Below, piece after piece: positions 11,026 to 23,165 of a stretch of DNA of 64,000 bases. Made by a program: the position numbers and the translations under genes. Position 1 is the stretch's first letter. Every line of letters starts with the position of its first letter. Source of the DNA: Coriaria nepalensis (Eukaryota > Streptophyta > Magnoliopsida > Cucurbitales > Coriariaceae); NCBI GenBank assembly GCA_027186245.1, contig CP114498.1:3355501-3419500 (forward strand), read 5' to 3'. The notes beneath the pieces were generated by a model that ran no database searches, was not told the origin of the DNA, and saw nothing but the letters and a program-made list of their open reading frames with translations.

Positions 11026-13299
11026 TCAAATCCAGCTAACTCCCGGATCCTTTACGACCTTCTTGGTAATCATCCGCTCTCTAACATCCCTCGCCTCATC
11101 CCATCTTCCCAACGAAGAGTAGATGTTGCCAAGAAGCACATAGGGAATAGAGTTACCTGGATCTAACTGAGCAAGTTCCTCTGCTGCTCTTTTCCCCAAC
11201 TTCACATCACCATAAACCCTACAAGAACTGAGCAAAACTTCCCATATAATTGGATCATCTTGAAACGGCATCTTATCAAGGAATGCTTCTAGTTCATCGA
11301 ATCGACCGGCTCTGCCTAGAGCATCCACAATGCAAGTATAATGATCTAAGACTGGCTCCACTCCATGCTCTTGCTCCATCGAATTGAATATTTGAATCCC
11401 GATGTCGACCAGTCCTGAATGACTACAACCCGTTAAGATGGCCACAAAGGTTATAATGTCAGGCATGTCACCCTGTTTAATCATATCATTATATAGATCA
11501 ACCGCCTCTTTTCCACGCCCATTTTGAGCATACCCATGTATCATTTCGTTCCAAGTAATAGTATTTTTATGTAACATTAAGTTGAAGAATTTTCTTGCCT
11601 CGTCTATTTCACCAGACCTACAATACATACCGAGAAGAGAACTCCTGACAAAGATGTCATTTACGAAACTGTTTTTTTCTATATGGGCATGAACCTGTTG
11701 TCCGATTAGAGAAGAAGATAATTTTCCACAACAAGTCAATATAGAAGCGTAAGAGTATTCGGTTGCCTTTTTCCCACTTTCCTGCATTTTCCTAAAGAAA
11801 TCGAAAGCTTTCTCATTCAGAGAATTTATCGAAAACCCTGATATCATAGAATTCCAACAAATGATATCCGGTTCCGAAATTTTATCAAATATATGCTCCG
11901 ATACATTGGTGAATCCACTCTTTGAGTACATGGAAATGAGTCCACTAGCAACATACAAGTCGATATCCAAATCAGCCTTTAGTGAAGCTGCATGAACTTG
12001 CTTTCCACCTTGTATAAGTACCCCTGCTGCAAAAGAGCCAAGAACAATAGCCAAAGTGGTCCGATCAAATCGAACATATTTAAACTGCATTTCTCTAAAC
12101 AGCTTTATTGCTTCCTCATGGCACTCAGTTTGGTAATACCCAGAAAGCAAAGAATTCCACGAGCCAACGCTGGGATTTGACATGTTTTCAAACATCTCCC
12201 GGGCTGTTATAACATCCCCCGACTTGCCACAGGCAGCAAGCATATTTATATATGTTACTTCATCCGGTTCAAACCCAAAAGTTTGCATTTTTCTAAAACA
12301 CTCAAGAGCTTTTGCAGTTTGGTTTTCTTGACCATAACTAGAAATCATAACATTCCAAGAAACAAGGCTCGTTTCAGACATATTCATGAAAACCTTCTCC
12401 GCACTACCCACGTCTCTGTTCTTTGCATACATATCAAGCATCGAATTACTCAAATAAAGATCTTTCTCAAATCCAAGTTTAGTTGAGATACCATGTGCTA
12501 TTTGCCCATTCACATAACAGAAGAACCCAAATTCTCCCCTTCCTTCTTCCCTAGCACAAATGCCAAAAAGGCTTGATAATGAGACAGAATCAATACGGAT
12601 CCCTTTTCTATACATTAACTTAAACATTTCCATAGCCTCCATGACTTGATGCATCTCTGCTAATGAGCTCATAAGAGCCGTAAAAGTAACCTCATTAGGT
12701 TCAATCATCCCTTCAAAGATTTGAATTGCATCCCTCAAAAGGCCGCACTTAGCATACGTACATAATAGAGCATTAACAACATAGACATTTTCATCTAGCC
12801 CGATCTTAATAGCAAGACCATGGCTTCTTCTACCATGGTTTGTATCTACTAATGTACCACAAGCACTAAAAATGCTAGCCAAAGTAAACCGGGTCGGGAC
12901 AATGCCCTCTGAAATCATAGAATTGTAGAAATCCAAAGCATTTTGCTCATACCCATTTTGCACTAGAGCACTAATAAAAGTGTTCCACGACACGGTGTTT
13001 CTTTCAGGCATTTTACCGAACAGGTTATGAGCATTTTGCAACCTACCTGCTTTGCAACAAGCAGACAAAATGGCGTTCCAGGAATATACATCCTTGCGAG
13101 ATATTTTCTCGAATGTACGGTGAGCATAACTGATATTGTTACATTTGGAGTAGAATTCGATAAGTCGGTTATAGAGAAATGTATTGGAGAAGAGGCCGGC
13201 ACGAAAGATGTTCCCATGGAGAATCTTACCAGCCAAATGGGCTTTCTTGTCAATGCAAGATTGCATGAGATTTGCTAAATTGGTGACCTTGCTTTCCAT
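11026..13299 (-). CDS. PLS-type pentatricopeptide repeat protein, E class (At4g20770-like)
   Basis: A single uninterrupted exon encodes 757 residues. Arrays of P, L and S pentatricopeptide repeats run through the protein, with signatures such as DVYSWNAIL, NTVSWNTFIS, SVGSWNSLLSGY and TITWNEMIHGYAQNG. It ends with the E-domain block (WEVLLSSCRVYGD.., YVLLGNIYSSLGRWDEA) and stops at DPGVSWI without a DYW deaminase. E-class PLS proteins bind organellar transcripts in a sequence-specific way and usually recruit a deaminase in trans for C-to-U editing, so plastid or mitochondrial location is likely. The ATG at 13299 is the first in frame; a TTG two codons upstream is not a credible start. Detailed similarity along the whole length points to the Arabidopsis At4g20770 family, recalled from memory. 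Confidence 0.92.
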   Translation of the reverse strand: MESKVTNLANLMQSCIDKKAHLAGKILHGNIFRAGLFSNTFLYNRLIEFYSKCNNISYAHRTFEKISRKDVYSWNAILSACCKAGRLQNAHNLFGKMPERNTVSWNTFISALVQNGYEQNALDFYNSMISEGIVPTRFTLASIFSACGTLVDTNHGRRSHGLAIKIGLDENVYVVNALLCTYAKCGLLRDAIQIFEGMIEPNEVTFTALMSSLAEMHQVMEAMEMFKLMYRKGIRIDSVSLSSLFGICAREEGRGEFGFFCYVNGQIAHGISTKLGFEKDLYLSNSMLDMYAKNRDVGSAEKVFMNMSETSLVSWNVMISSYGQENQTAKALECFRKMQTFGFEPDEVTYINMLAACGKSGDVITAREMFENMSNPSVGSWNSLLSGYYQTECHEEAIKLFREMQFKYVRFDRTTLAIVLGSFAAGVLIQGGKQVHAASLKADLDIDLYVASGLISMYSKSGFTNVSEHIFDKISEPDIICWNSMISGFSINSLNEKAFDFFRKMQESGKKATEYSYASILTCCGKLSSSLIGQQVHAHIEKNSFVNDIFVRSSLLGMYCRSGEIDEARKFFNLMLHKNTITWNEMIHGYAQNGRGKEAVDLYNDMIKQGDMPDIITFVAILTGCSHSGLVDIGIQIFNSMEQEHGVEPVLDHYTCIVDALGRAGRFDELEAFLDKMPFQDDPIIWEVLLSSCRVYGDVKLGKRAAEELAQLDPGNSIPYVLLGNIYSSLGRWDEARDVRERMITKKVVKDPGVSWI

Positions 13300-13928
13300 T
13301 GTCAAGCTCCCCCGGAAAGAAGTTTTACTAATGATTCCAACTCATGGATAAAGAAAATGTACAGTTCAACTAATGGGTGAAGAGAAAATTGGCGCCTAAC
13401 TTTCTGAAGCCGGTTTTAATGCTGATGTTTTTCTTCAAAACTGCTATATCGTTCATACTACATGCCTTCCTCTTTCCCCTTTAAGCACGATTGGCTTGCC
13501 ATCCTCTTTACTTTGAGCACGACTGGTTCGAAGGACACATTTGATCCGATACTCCGGTCGAGTTAACTAGAGTGTAAGACCTAGACTGGTCCAATGCTCT
13601 TCAATTTAACCTTTGTAGGCAAAAACTGATTTTCAGGCCTAAATACCGACATTAAAAAACTTGACTGAAATAGATCATCTTGGTTGAGTTTTTTTGCACT
13701 TTCGAGCTCAAAAAACAAGCATTACAGAAAGAAAACACAAAATAAATAATAATAATAATACAAAGCACACTATATAATTCTTCACAAAATTACTACAATA
13801 CAAAACACATTACTACTATCTTGACCAAGTGTGCCTGAAACAGGCATTCAAACAATATACTTCAAAATTCAATCAGGTGAAAGATGTAAAATTTCGAAAT
13901 AATGAACCCAATTCGAAGATCTTTTAAA
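13300..13928. other. PPR promoter region and cyclin 3' flank
   Basis: This 630-base gap lies upstream of the PPR gene and downstream of the cyclin gene, both on the minus strand. A short imperfect direct repeat around AGCACGA(T/C)TGG occurs at 13480-13530. An (AAT)n tract sits at 13744-13760. No other gene is seen. Confidence 0.5.
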
Positions 13929-14669
13929 TCATGTTGCAGCGGCGGGAGCACAAACAGACTCGTCTGTTTTGGACCAGCTCTCTTTAACTCCACATCCTTT
14001 GATCAGCCTTTCAATCTGAACCCCTTCTGCACCTTCTCTTTCTAACTGTAGGCAATACCTTTCAAAAGTCTCTACATTTACCTGAAGCCTGAAATCTATA
14101 CTAAACAAAAACTTCATCTCCAGTTTGTTCAACTCCGCCGTGCTTATCCCTCCCACTCTAGCATAGTATGCATTGTTATACACCCTGCAAAAAGCGAAAT
14201 CTAGTCCTATTTAAAGACATTTCTAAACTAAGAAATTAATTAAATTTGATTTGGGTTTTATGGCTTACACATCATCCATGAACTTTGCAGCAAGCATAAT
14301 GCTAGTTATGAGAAGGCGATGTACATTAAGGGAAGTTAAATGGCAATCTGTGCAATCAATGAATCGGTCGATATAAATGTGAGCAACAACGAAGCAGGAA
14401 GGGCTGCAACCTGAGTATTTGAATATGCGATCAGTATACTGTTGAATACTTAGAGTGGGAACTCTTAAGCCGTGAAAGATTGTGGCAATGTCTTTCATCT
14501 GGGAGAGAGCTGAATGGGTTTCATTTCTTTGAACTGATCTCTCTAAAAGTGAAGAGAGCAGGGAGAGAACACGGGGATTTCTAAGAGCCCTTTTGCCCAA
14601 TTTTTTGAGGCCTAATGAGAGGTAGATGTCGGAGAAAGAATTTTCCATACCAAGAGTCAATGTTTCCAT
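13929..14669 (-). CDS. CYCU3-1: U-type (P-type) cyclin, CYCU3-1 / CYCP1;1-like
   Basis: Two exons (14669-14269 and 14184-13929) give 218 residues, about the family size. The N-terminal cyclin box is well conserved: residues near 90-150 include FKYSGCSPSCFVVAHIY, LTSLNVHRLLITSIMLAAK and, across the splice, NNAYYARVGGISTAELN. The junction is phase 2 and rebuilds DDVVYNNAYY, matching the family spacing. Plant U/P cyclins resemble yeast PHO80, bind CDKA-type kinases and link nutrient or hormone status to division. The short C-terminal tail is poorly conserved. The ATG at 14669 (METLTLG) is first in frame; an internal ATG at 14648 is an alternative. The next gene, RanGAP1, is about 7 kb away behind a hAT relic, whereas the Arabidopsis orthologues are adjacent. 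Confidence 0.92.
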
Positions 14670-16080
14670 CTCCAGGCTGTAGTAAGAAAATAGATTGATA
14701 TGGGTGAGAAAAATTATAATTTATAGATCTTTGTTGATGAAAAAAATTCCTCATTTTTGGAATAGTGGAAGGAACCTCATATAAACAAGCTTATAGAAAC
14801 TGGGTGAAGTTCATAAGTCACTATCCGTCCGATCTCTATCTAAATCCAGTAATTACACGGAGGAAAGTGAGTTTGTTTACTTCTTTAAGGCAAACACAAA
14901 GTAATTACATGGGTATTTCTTTACTCTTCATCTCCCAAAAAAATACTTAGAATGGATATCACTTACTTACAATGCTACAAACTGTGTTTTCAGTTTTAGA
15001 ATGGATATTGTTCGTGCTATAGGAGCAGGTTAATTCATTGTTCTTCGGAAATATTAAGAAAGCTTATGGGTCTTCTAACAAAGATCTTTTACTATCACTA
15101 CTAATGAGTAAAGAGTTGTGACCTAAAATTGAGGATCTAATTGAAAAGATTCTTGAAAGTATACGAGTTTTATCCAAATTTTCCTAAAATTAGAGAGATC
15201 TAAAGCAGTACAGCTAGCGAGCAAGAAAAATTTTTAAAGAAAAAAGAGAAAAAAAAAAGAAGAAGACGCATTAAAAATAAAAAAAAGACAGAAAACTACA
15301 AGATCCGAAGTCTAAACGTAAGAAGGTGGACTGATTAAGAATGGAGCGAGTAAAATCGTATCGCAGCATAACAAGCTCTGAAAAAAGTTAGGGCAAAGAT
15401 TGCAAAATAGTACACACTACAAACAGAGAGGGAGAGAGATTTACCTAATTTTGATGGTGATTACCAGTCAATGTTTCATAATAAATTTATTCTCCTCCTC
15501 ATCATCAGAAGAAGCAGATTCGCCTTCTTTATTTGCTAAAAATACTTCCAGAAATGCATATCCGAGTCTCTATCCACTGCTCCACATGACAGGGTGGAAT
15601 CCCTACGCAGAAAAGCACATGCTTTCCTCACTTTCGCTCTCTAGACATGGAAAGAAGGAAATAATAAAGAGGGAGGGAGAGGGAGAGGGAGAGGGAGAGG
15701 GAGAGAGAGCGAGGTGGCGGTTGCACATTTCCAGATTTTCCCACCATTGATTATAAAGAAAGCTTCTTATTATTATTCTTGCTTCTTGGTGTGTGGTGAC
15801 GGAGTGGAGGTGGGTCCCGCAGCCGACTACAAGGTTAAAAAAAATTAATAATAATAAAAATTTAAAACAGTCTTATACTCCTCCTTAATAATCTTGTGAT
15901 ACAATCTCTCTTATCTCGTGAAAATGACTTCACAGTCGAGTCAACAACGACAGTCGTTTCTACTTTTATGGCCGTTTTACTGCAATTTTTATTTCAAAAT
16001 TATATGATCAACTACAACATTTTTTTTAACAGAGTAAATAGATGATTGCAAATGGCTAATAAGGAGAGATCCGTTGGAAC
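14670..16080. other. Upstream region of the cyclin gene, possible 5' leader
   Basis: No protein gene is seen. On the minus strand, roughly 15740 down to 15440 is less AT-rich and ends in a TTAG|GTAAATC splice-donor-like site. This would suit a non-coding first exon of the cyclin gene with an intron in its leader, but no transcript evidence is available. A GAGGGA tract is listed separately. Confidence 0.35.
15668..15708. repeat. (GAGGGA)n microsatellite
   Basis: Imperfect GAGGGA/GAGAGG units over about 40 bases, pyrimidine-rich on the minus strand. It would lie in the candidate 5' leader of the cyclin gene. Confidence 0.8.
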
Positions 16081-16699
16081 TGAGATAAAATAATACTGAT
16101 CACGGTTTGAACTATCACGGTACAATTATGCTCCATACGATACGGTAATAATATGACACGAACATAGATACGATATGAATTAATCGTGTCAGGCCATGTC
16201 GTTTCTAATATCAGAGGCCCCTAAATTCTGCATGAGGGCTACCAGCATGCCGGCCGGTCCACTTTCACTGTATAAGTCTCCTAGGCGCAGGCTCAGGCTT
16301 AGGCTTAGGCCTAGAGAGACTCCATGGGCTAGTAGTATGTCATTCTATTAGGCACTCAATTATTTAAAAAATTATAATTTTAAATTTTAAAAAAAATTTC
16401 CTCTCATTTTTCTTATTAATTCATATACATTTTTTTTTAATAATTTTTCAACTTCAATTTATATTTTATTATTTTTCTCTTTAATTTTTTAGATTTTTCT
16501 CAATTTATAATTTATTTTAATCTTTTTAATTCTTCTTAATCTGCATAATCTCTTGATTCTCTCAATTTTTTTTTGTCTCAAATTATATATTTTCAAATTC
16601 TTATTCTCAACCGTAAAGTTTTCATCGATTGAATTTAAATCATTATAAGTTACTACTTGCTTATGTTTATTTTTACATTTTATTCTATATTTACTAATT

Positions 16700-19379
16700 T
16701 ATATTAATAAATCCTAATATTTACTATTATTTTGATATATGAAATTGATCCCCACCATGAAAATGTTATTAATTTTGGACGTTTTGGTTACTCTGAGAAC
16801 GACATAACTATTGAAGACTATATGGATCTACTCGATGACATTAACAATAATATAGATAAAACACAAGAAGATATACTGAGTACAGCAGCATCTAAAAAAT
16901 GTTCGAAGAAAGCTTCTATTTTAAAAATTGGGTGGTACTGACTACTTAAAACGACATATGGATAAATGTATGCCTACAACTGATATATGTATAACTCAAT
17001 CTATTCTTACTTTTGAACTTGATGGTACGGTTAGTAATTGGTCATATGATGATGCAAGAACTAGAGAATGCTTAGCTAAATTGATTGTAGTTTCTCATTT
17101 ACCTATAAATTTAGGTGAAAGTAAATATTTTGAAGATTTTCTTAAAAATTGTTTTAATCTGCACTATTGTAAAAAAAAAGAAATACAATTAGAAAATATT
17201 TATAATATAGTTTAAAAAACAAAGTGATGCTTTAAAATTATAATTAAAAGCACCTCATGTTAGCATTAAATTAACTTCAGATATTTAGAGTTATTGATCT
17301 AAATAATATTATGTATATGTAGTCATACATTATTTAGATTTGGAATGGGTAATAAATAAAAAAATCATAGGTTTTAGAGTAATTGAGCATGAACATAATG
17401 CTAAAAATATTTTTGAAATAATTTTATAAGTTTTAAGCGAGTTTGATATAAAATAACATATAATATCAATTATCTTAGATAATGATTCTACAAATACGAT
17501 AGTTATAAATTTTTTATTATCCTAATTAGATAGATATAATGGTGGAATATTTATACATCAATGTTGCGTTTGTTATGTTATCAACCTAATAGTTAAAGAA
17601 GATTTGAAATTTGTAAATGAAGAAATTGAAAAAATTAGAGAAGTTTTAGCTTGGCTAGGTAATTCAAATTTGCATGTTTCTACATTTAAAACTTTGTGTA
17701 CTTTCTTAAATAAAAAACCTAGAAAGTTTTCTCTTGATATGTATGTTAGATGAAATTCTACTTAGACTATGTTAAAACATGATTTACCTTATAATAATGA
17801 GATTAGTTTATTTTATCATTAGAAAAAATATAAAATTATATTATTTAATGATGATTGAGATACTGCTAGAAAATTTGCTAAAATTTTAAAAGTTTTTTTA
17901 TAAGTCTACTATATTTTTTTATGATGTTTATTATCTTGCTTCGCCATTGATTCTTTCAAAACTTCTTAAAATGGCTATGATTTTTTGTTAGTATGTTGAT
18001 GATGTTCTTTTTGAATTTATTGCAATTAAAATGAAGGATTTTTAAAAAAAAAATATTGATATGATAGTCCACTCTTGTATTCTTTAGGATTCATTTTAGA
18101 TCATAGAATTAAGCTTGAATGTTATAAAACAATTCTTATTTTTATTGGTAATAACTTAAATTTTGATTATATTTCTCAAATTGCTACCGCTTCTGATAAG
18201 TTGTATCAAGTTTTTAGTGTTTATAAAACCAAATACAACGACTTACAACCTCAACGACGGAAGAAAAAAATAAACAAAATATATATTATTATAGGAAGTA
18301 CTCTCCAAGCAGAATGGTTTCTCAACTTCAAATTTTAGGCAAAGTGATCCAGCTTTGGAATTGGTCACGCCTTTAAGCATGATCAGTGGGTCTAGTAGTA
18401 CACAATACGACGAACTTTTAAAATATTTTGGGGTGATTGAGATGAAGAAGAGGACTTTAATATTTTGGAATGATGGAAGTTAAACTCGTTTAGGTTTCCA
18501 ATATTAGTCTGATTGACACACAACGTCCTAACTATTTCAATTTCAATAGTTTTTTAAGAAGCTGCTTTTAGCATAGGTGAGTGAATTATTAATGATCGAA
18601 GAACATCATTAACACTAAAGATAGTAGAATTATTATTGTGTCTATGAGATTGGGAATGCACCTTTAAAAGAGATCAACATCGCATGAAAAATGATTACTT
18701 AGTTAGAGTTTTTGATTCTTTATAACTCAAATATGAAAATTCTAGTTCTAATCAAGAAGGAGTAAGAGTAGGAGATATTTTTGAAATTTAGAGAATTCGA
18801 TTTATAATTGTAAATTTATGATTATTTTTATTTTTCATTTTTTAGATTTTGTCTCGTAGGTTGATGACCGGTTTTTCCTTTACCTTGGCCGGGATGAGTT
18901 TTTTCACTAAAAATCATTTTGTACATTGAAACCTTTCGATTAATGCAAAATATTTTTTGGCCAAATAATACTTTCTACAGTTTATTTATAATTTTAATTA
19001 TTAATAATATATGAACTACTTTTTCATATGCTCGTCTTTTTAAGACTTGAGGACCTGAGGTATCAAAACTCTAAATCATTTTGTTTCTCTCAGATCTCCT
19101 CTCTACTTCGACTTCTACATTCTACATCTGGTATAATATAAATAAGAAAATATCTAAATATTTGAATTAAAAAAAAATATATATAAAATACTCATTGACC
19201 CTTTGGCACAACACCACACATGTCTATGGGCCGATACGACATGATATAAACTCACGGGCTGATACGACATATTTATAACTCACTATTATGACCGTGTTAT
19301 GTCATACCTATATTTTTAGACACGACTATAACACGAACCAATTCGTATTGTGCCATACCGATACGAATTACCACTTTTA
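16700..19379 (+). mobile_element. Decayed hAT-family DNA transposon
   Basis: Many short frames line up in order with a plant hAT transposase but are broken by stops and shifts. A BED-finger remnant (GGTDYLKRHMDKC) is at about 16930. The block DGTVSNWSYDDARTRE follows, then HQCCVCYVINLIVKE near 17555. A segment at 18090 reads LGFILDHRIKLE, and the C-terminal dimerisation region lies at 18420-18660. After the coding part, 19190-19379 is rich in CGATACGA-like words. Read on the minus strand, it resembles the left end of the MITE at 39392, including a shared GTGTCTAAAAATA word, so 19379 is a plausible right terminus. The left terminus may be near 16090 but is not defined. The element separates the cyclin and RanGAP1 genes. 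Confidence 0.75.
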
Positions 19380-20396
19380 ATGCGAGGCTGTCTCGAACTA
19401 TATATTTTTTCTTTAAAGGAAAACTGATTGCATCATATTAAAATATATGGTTTGGAGTAGCGTGGAAATACTTATTTTTCTAACCGAATTTTGATTGCAC
19501 CGTATTTTGATTTTCAAACCGATTTTAGCTTGTTTTCAAAAAAACAAATAAAACATTTTTTGACACAAAAAAACTAAATGACTTTGTTCTAATACAAACC
19601 AGTTTTTGAATTTATAAAAATGAAAAACGATTTTCAAAATCGTTTTCAAGGGCATCCTATTATATGAGCATGATAACTTATAAAAAGTAAGAAAGTTGTA
19701 AGATTTATCAAGTTAATATGCGAATCAAAGCATCAGGATATGGCGCCATTAGTGGGTGTCATTTCATTTTTTAACGACAATGATTGATGACTAAGACTAT
19801 ATGAACAACATGTATTGAGATAAGCTCAAAAGCTTTTGCTATTTATATTGTAATGTTACTCTTAAACAATAATTACAATAACGATTGGACCGCCATTATT
19901 TTTATCTTATAAATTATTCTCTTTCATCTTTTATGTTTAGAAATTTTAAGATTCATTAATTTTAATTATATTTATAAATTATATTATATTATGTACTTTT
20001 TTAATTATAATATATATATAGTCTTGTCATTTGTGACTCAGCATTTTTGTTTTATTTATTTATTTATTTATTTATTGTTGTTGCATAATCTAAGCAAGTA
20101 AGGACGTTGGATAATACAGCTAGGCAGCTCAACAACACCTGTCGTGTCAAACATATGTGATCCATCAATTGGCGTGATGTGTCATTTTCAAACACCTGTA
20201 AGAAGATAAAAGATTATTTTTTTATTTATTTTTTTAAATAATTTAGTTACTAATAAACGTAATCAGCTACTCTTAATCATATCACAATTTTTTGTTGTCG
20301 TAACCATATATAATTTAAAATTCTTAACATGTGTTAGTAGAAGTGTATCAGAATCCCTATCATATATTAGATAATCAAATCACATATTTATTATAC

Positions 20397-20453
<57 letters not shown>
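20397..20453. repeat. (AAT)19 microsatellite
   Basis: A perfect AAT/TAA run of about 57 bases upstream of RanGAP1, long enough to be highly variable between individuals. Confidence 0.95.
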
Positions 20454-20637
20454 TTAATCTAAGACTTAATACATATTATCAGATATTTAGAAATTTATCA
20501 TACTGATTAATTATATTAAGAATGATTTGTATTTCTAATTATCAGACTTAAAACCTCGTGTTACCGATAAAACGCAGATTGGATGGTTTATATTCTCAAT
20601 TGAGCTGTGCACTTTCATCGGCGAATTAATGAATTTT

Positions 20638-20705
20638 TGGGCTCACACTGCAGGCCCTACAAAAAGGGGCTGGCATCTATTATAAGACGTCTAGGCCCAA
20701 CCCAA
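20638..20705 (+). promoter_or_regulatory. Site II-like elements upstream of RanGAP1
   Basis: TGGGCT at 20638-20643 and GGCCCAACCCA at 20695-20705 match the TCP-bound site II type common in housekeeping plant promoters. They lie 200-400 bases upstream of a pyrimidine-rich leader. Assignment is by motif and position. Confidence 0.4.
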
Positions 20706-21078
20706 TAGAAAAACGATCCGAGGGCTAATAGGTCATTTACGTAGAGATGGGAAAAACTGTAATCTAAACGCACGCTACATACAAGCACTGCGAGTACGGT
20801 TTACTATCTTAAATATTTGAAGTTCGGGATTAGGGTATAGATTTCCTTATTTTCCCTCCATTTTGCTGCATATTTTTTTCCATATCGATTTTACTTTCTT
20901 CCAAACAGTATTAACATTCAGATTCCCCTGAAAAATCTTCCTGGAAGAATCTTCAGATCTCTCTCTACATTCATCGCTTATTCCGTTTCCAGGGTCTAGG
21001 TCCTCCCTTGTTTTCCCAGAAAATCTAGGGTTTCAACTCTCAACCTTCGTTCGTTCACGCCCCATTTCCTATTTCAAG

Positions 21079-21420
21079 GTAAAATTTATTTCGTTTCTCT
21101 TTACTTCCCTTTTCCTTTTTTTGATTGTTTGGATATCTGAGAAAATTTGTAAATTCTTTGATTTCACCTGCATTTGTACTATTCATGACCTCTCATATTA
21201 TTTTTTATTTTATTATTTATTAATATTTATCTGCTTGTTTGATTCTCATTGTTAAGATTCATAATATATCATATCAGTCTGGTGTGAACATATCTGGTTT
21301 GTGATTTCCTGTTAATTGTATTGTAGGTGTTAATGTAAAATAGGGATTACCAAAAATTTCTATAGGCTAGCACTCTAATATCATTTACATAATGATTGAT
21401 GTATATCTGGTCTTTTTCAG
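21079..21420 (+). other. Probable intron in the RanGAP1 5' leader
   Basis: A donor-like TTTCAAG|GTAAAATTT at 21079 and an acceptor-like TTTTTCAG at 21420 flank a T-rich stretch upstream of the ATG at 21537. Leader introns are frequent in housekeeping plant genes. A cDNA would decide; an alternative acceptor is the TTTTAG at about 21530. Confidence 0.45.
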
Positions 21421-21536
21421 GTATTTGAATTAGAGTGAGACCCCTTATACTTGTACATTTACCCGTTATCAGTTCCTCATAGTAATTCTGATTTATTTAT
21501 TATTATTAGTATTATTATTTTGGATTTTAGATTGAC

Positions 21537-23165
21537 ATGGATTTTCCAACTCAAGCATTCCAATTTTCGAAAACGTCAATCAAATTATGGCCCCCTAGCC
21601 AGAGCACAAGGCTAATGCTTGTAGAGAGGATGACCAAGAATCTTACAACCCCGTCCATATTCTCTAGAAAGTATGGCTTATTGAGCAAAGAAGAGGCGGA
21701 AAAGGACGCCAAGCAAATCGAAAACCAAGCTTTTGCAACAGCTAATCAACGATTTGAGATGGAGCCTGATGGTGATGGAAGCTCTGCAGTACAAGTTTAT
21801 GCGAAAGAGTCTAGTAGGATCATGGTGGAAGTTTTGAAAAGAGGCCCTAGAGATAAGGAAGATGGTGAAGTGATTAGATCTGATGAGATAACTACCGACC
21901 ATGAAACTTTGTTCGACATATCTGGAGGAAGAAGAGCTTTCATTGAGGCTGAGGAGGCTGAGGAGCTTTTGAAACCTCTCAAGGAGCCTGGAAACATGTA
22001 TACTAAGATATGTTTCAGTAATAGAAGCTTTGGCCTGGCTGCAGCTCGTATTGCTGAGCCGATCTTGATATCACTCAAGGATCAACTGAAAGATGTTGAC
22101 TTATCGGATTTCGTTGCGGGAAGGCCAGAGGCAGAAGCCCTTGAAGTGATGAATATATTTTCTTCAGCCCTTGAAAAATGTATTTTGAGGTACTTAAACC
22201 TTTCAAACAATGCTATGGGTGAAAAGGGTGTTAGGGCATTTGGGTCACTCTTGAGTTCACAGAAAGATTTGGAGGAACTATATCTGATGAATGATGGCAT
22301 TTCTGAAGAAGCGGCTAGAGCAGTTTGTGAGCTGATTCCTTCCACCCATAAGCTTAAAATTCTTCAGTTTCATAATAACATGACAGGGGATGAAGGAGCA
22401 GTTGCTATTTCTGAGTTTGTCAAGTTTTCTCCTTTATTGGAAGATTTTCAATGTTCTTCTACAAGAATAGGCTCAGAAGGAGGAGTTGCCTTAGCTAAAG
22501 CACTTCAAACAAGTACCCATTTGAAGAGGCTGGATTTGCGTGACAATATGTTTGGAGTAGAAGCCGGGCTTGTTCTGAGCAAAGCCCTTTCTTCATATGC
22601 AGATCTAACTCGGGTTTATCTTAGCTACCTAAATTTGGAGGATGAAGGAACAGAAGCCATTTCCAATGCCCTCAAGGAAGGTGCCCCTAAACTAGAGGTT
22701 CTTGAACTGGCTGGAAATGACATTACAAAAAAAGGCGCTGCGTCTCTAGCAGCATGCATAGCAATAAAACAATCGCTTACTAAGTTGAACTTGTCTGAGA
22801 ATGAACTGCGGGATGAAGGTGTGATTTTGATTGGAAGAGCATTGGAAAATGGTCATTCCCAATTGAATGAAATCGACTTAAGTACAAACTCTACTAGAAG
22901 AGCTGGAGCAAGGTTTTTGGCACAGGTGGTTGTGCAAAAACCTGGATTCAAGTTGCTGAATATCAATGGTAATTTCATATCGGATGAAGGAGTCGATGAT
23001 ATAAAGGATATTTTCAAGAATTCGCCTGATATGCTTGGGTCATTGGACGAGAATGACCCTGAAGGAAAAGATTTTGATGAGGATGCAGATGAGGAGGAAG
23101 TTGCTGATGATGATGATGAACTCGAATCAAAACTTAAGGGCCTTGATATAAAGCAAGATGAGTAG
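21537..23165 (+). CDS. RANGAP1: Ran GTPase-activating protein 1 with WPP domain
   Basis: One intronless exon encodes 542 residues. The N-terminal WPP domain (residues 1 to about 110; KLWPPSQSTR with W18-P19-P20) is the plant-specific targeting module that docks RanGAP at the nuclear envelope and, in mitosis, at the cell plate. Leucine-rich repeats follow from about 190 to 480 (RYLNLSNNAMGEKG, LQFHNNMTGDEGA, LKRLDLRDNMFG, LEVLELAGNDIT, LNLSENELRDEG). The asparagine-containing CSSTRIGSEGG loop is typical of RanGAPs. The C-terminus is a long acidic tail. The enzyme stimulates GTP hydrolysis by Ran in the cytoplasm and so maintains the gradient for nuclear transport and spindle assembly. It is convergent with the CSP41A-like gene, stops 505 bases apart. 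No defects are visible. Confidence 0.96.
   Translation: MDFPTQAFQFSKTSIKLWPPSQSTRLMLVERMTKNLTTPSIFSRKYGLLSKEEAEKDAKQIENQAFATANQRFEMEPDGDGSSAVQVYAKESSRIMVEVLKRGPRDKEDGEVIRSDEITTDHETLFDISGGRRAFIEAEEAEELLKPLKEPGNMYTKICFSNRSFGLAAARIAEPILISLKDQLKDVDLSDFVAGRPEAEALEVMNIFSSALEKCILRYLNLSNNAMGEKGVRAFGSLLSSQKDLEELYLMNDGISEEAARAVCELIPSTHKLKILQFHNNMTGDEGAVAISEFVKFSPLLEDFQCSSTRIGSEGGVALAKALQTSTHLKRLDLRDNMFGVEAGLVLSKALSSYADLTRVYLSYLNLEDEGTEAISNALKEGAPKLEVLELAGNDITKKGAASLAACIAIKQSLTKLNLSENELRDEGVILIGRALENGHSQLNEIDLSTNSTRRAGARFLAQVVVQKPGFKLLNINGNFISDEGVDDIKDIFKNSPDMLGSLDENDPEGKDFDEDADEEEVADDDDELESKLKGLDIKQDE

Noticed and set aside
16280..16312. Repeated AGGCTT/TTAGGC hexamers resembling a telomere motif
   Set aside because: Only four or five imperfect units, and not the plant telomere word TTTAGGG. 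Treated as a chance microsatellite.
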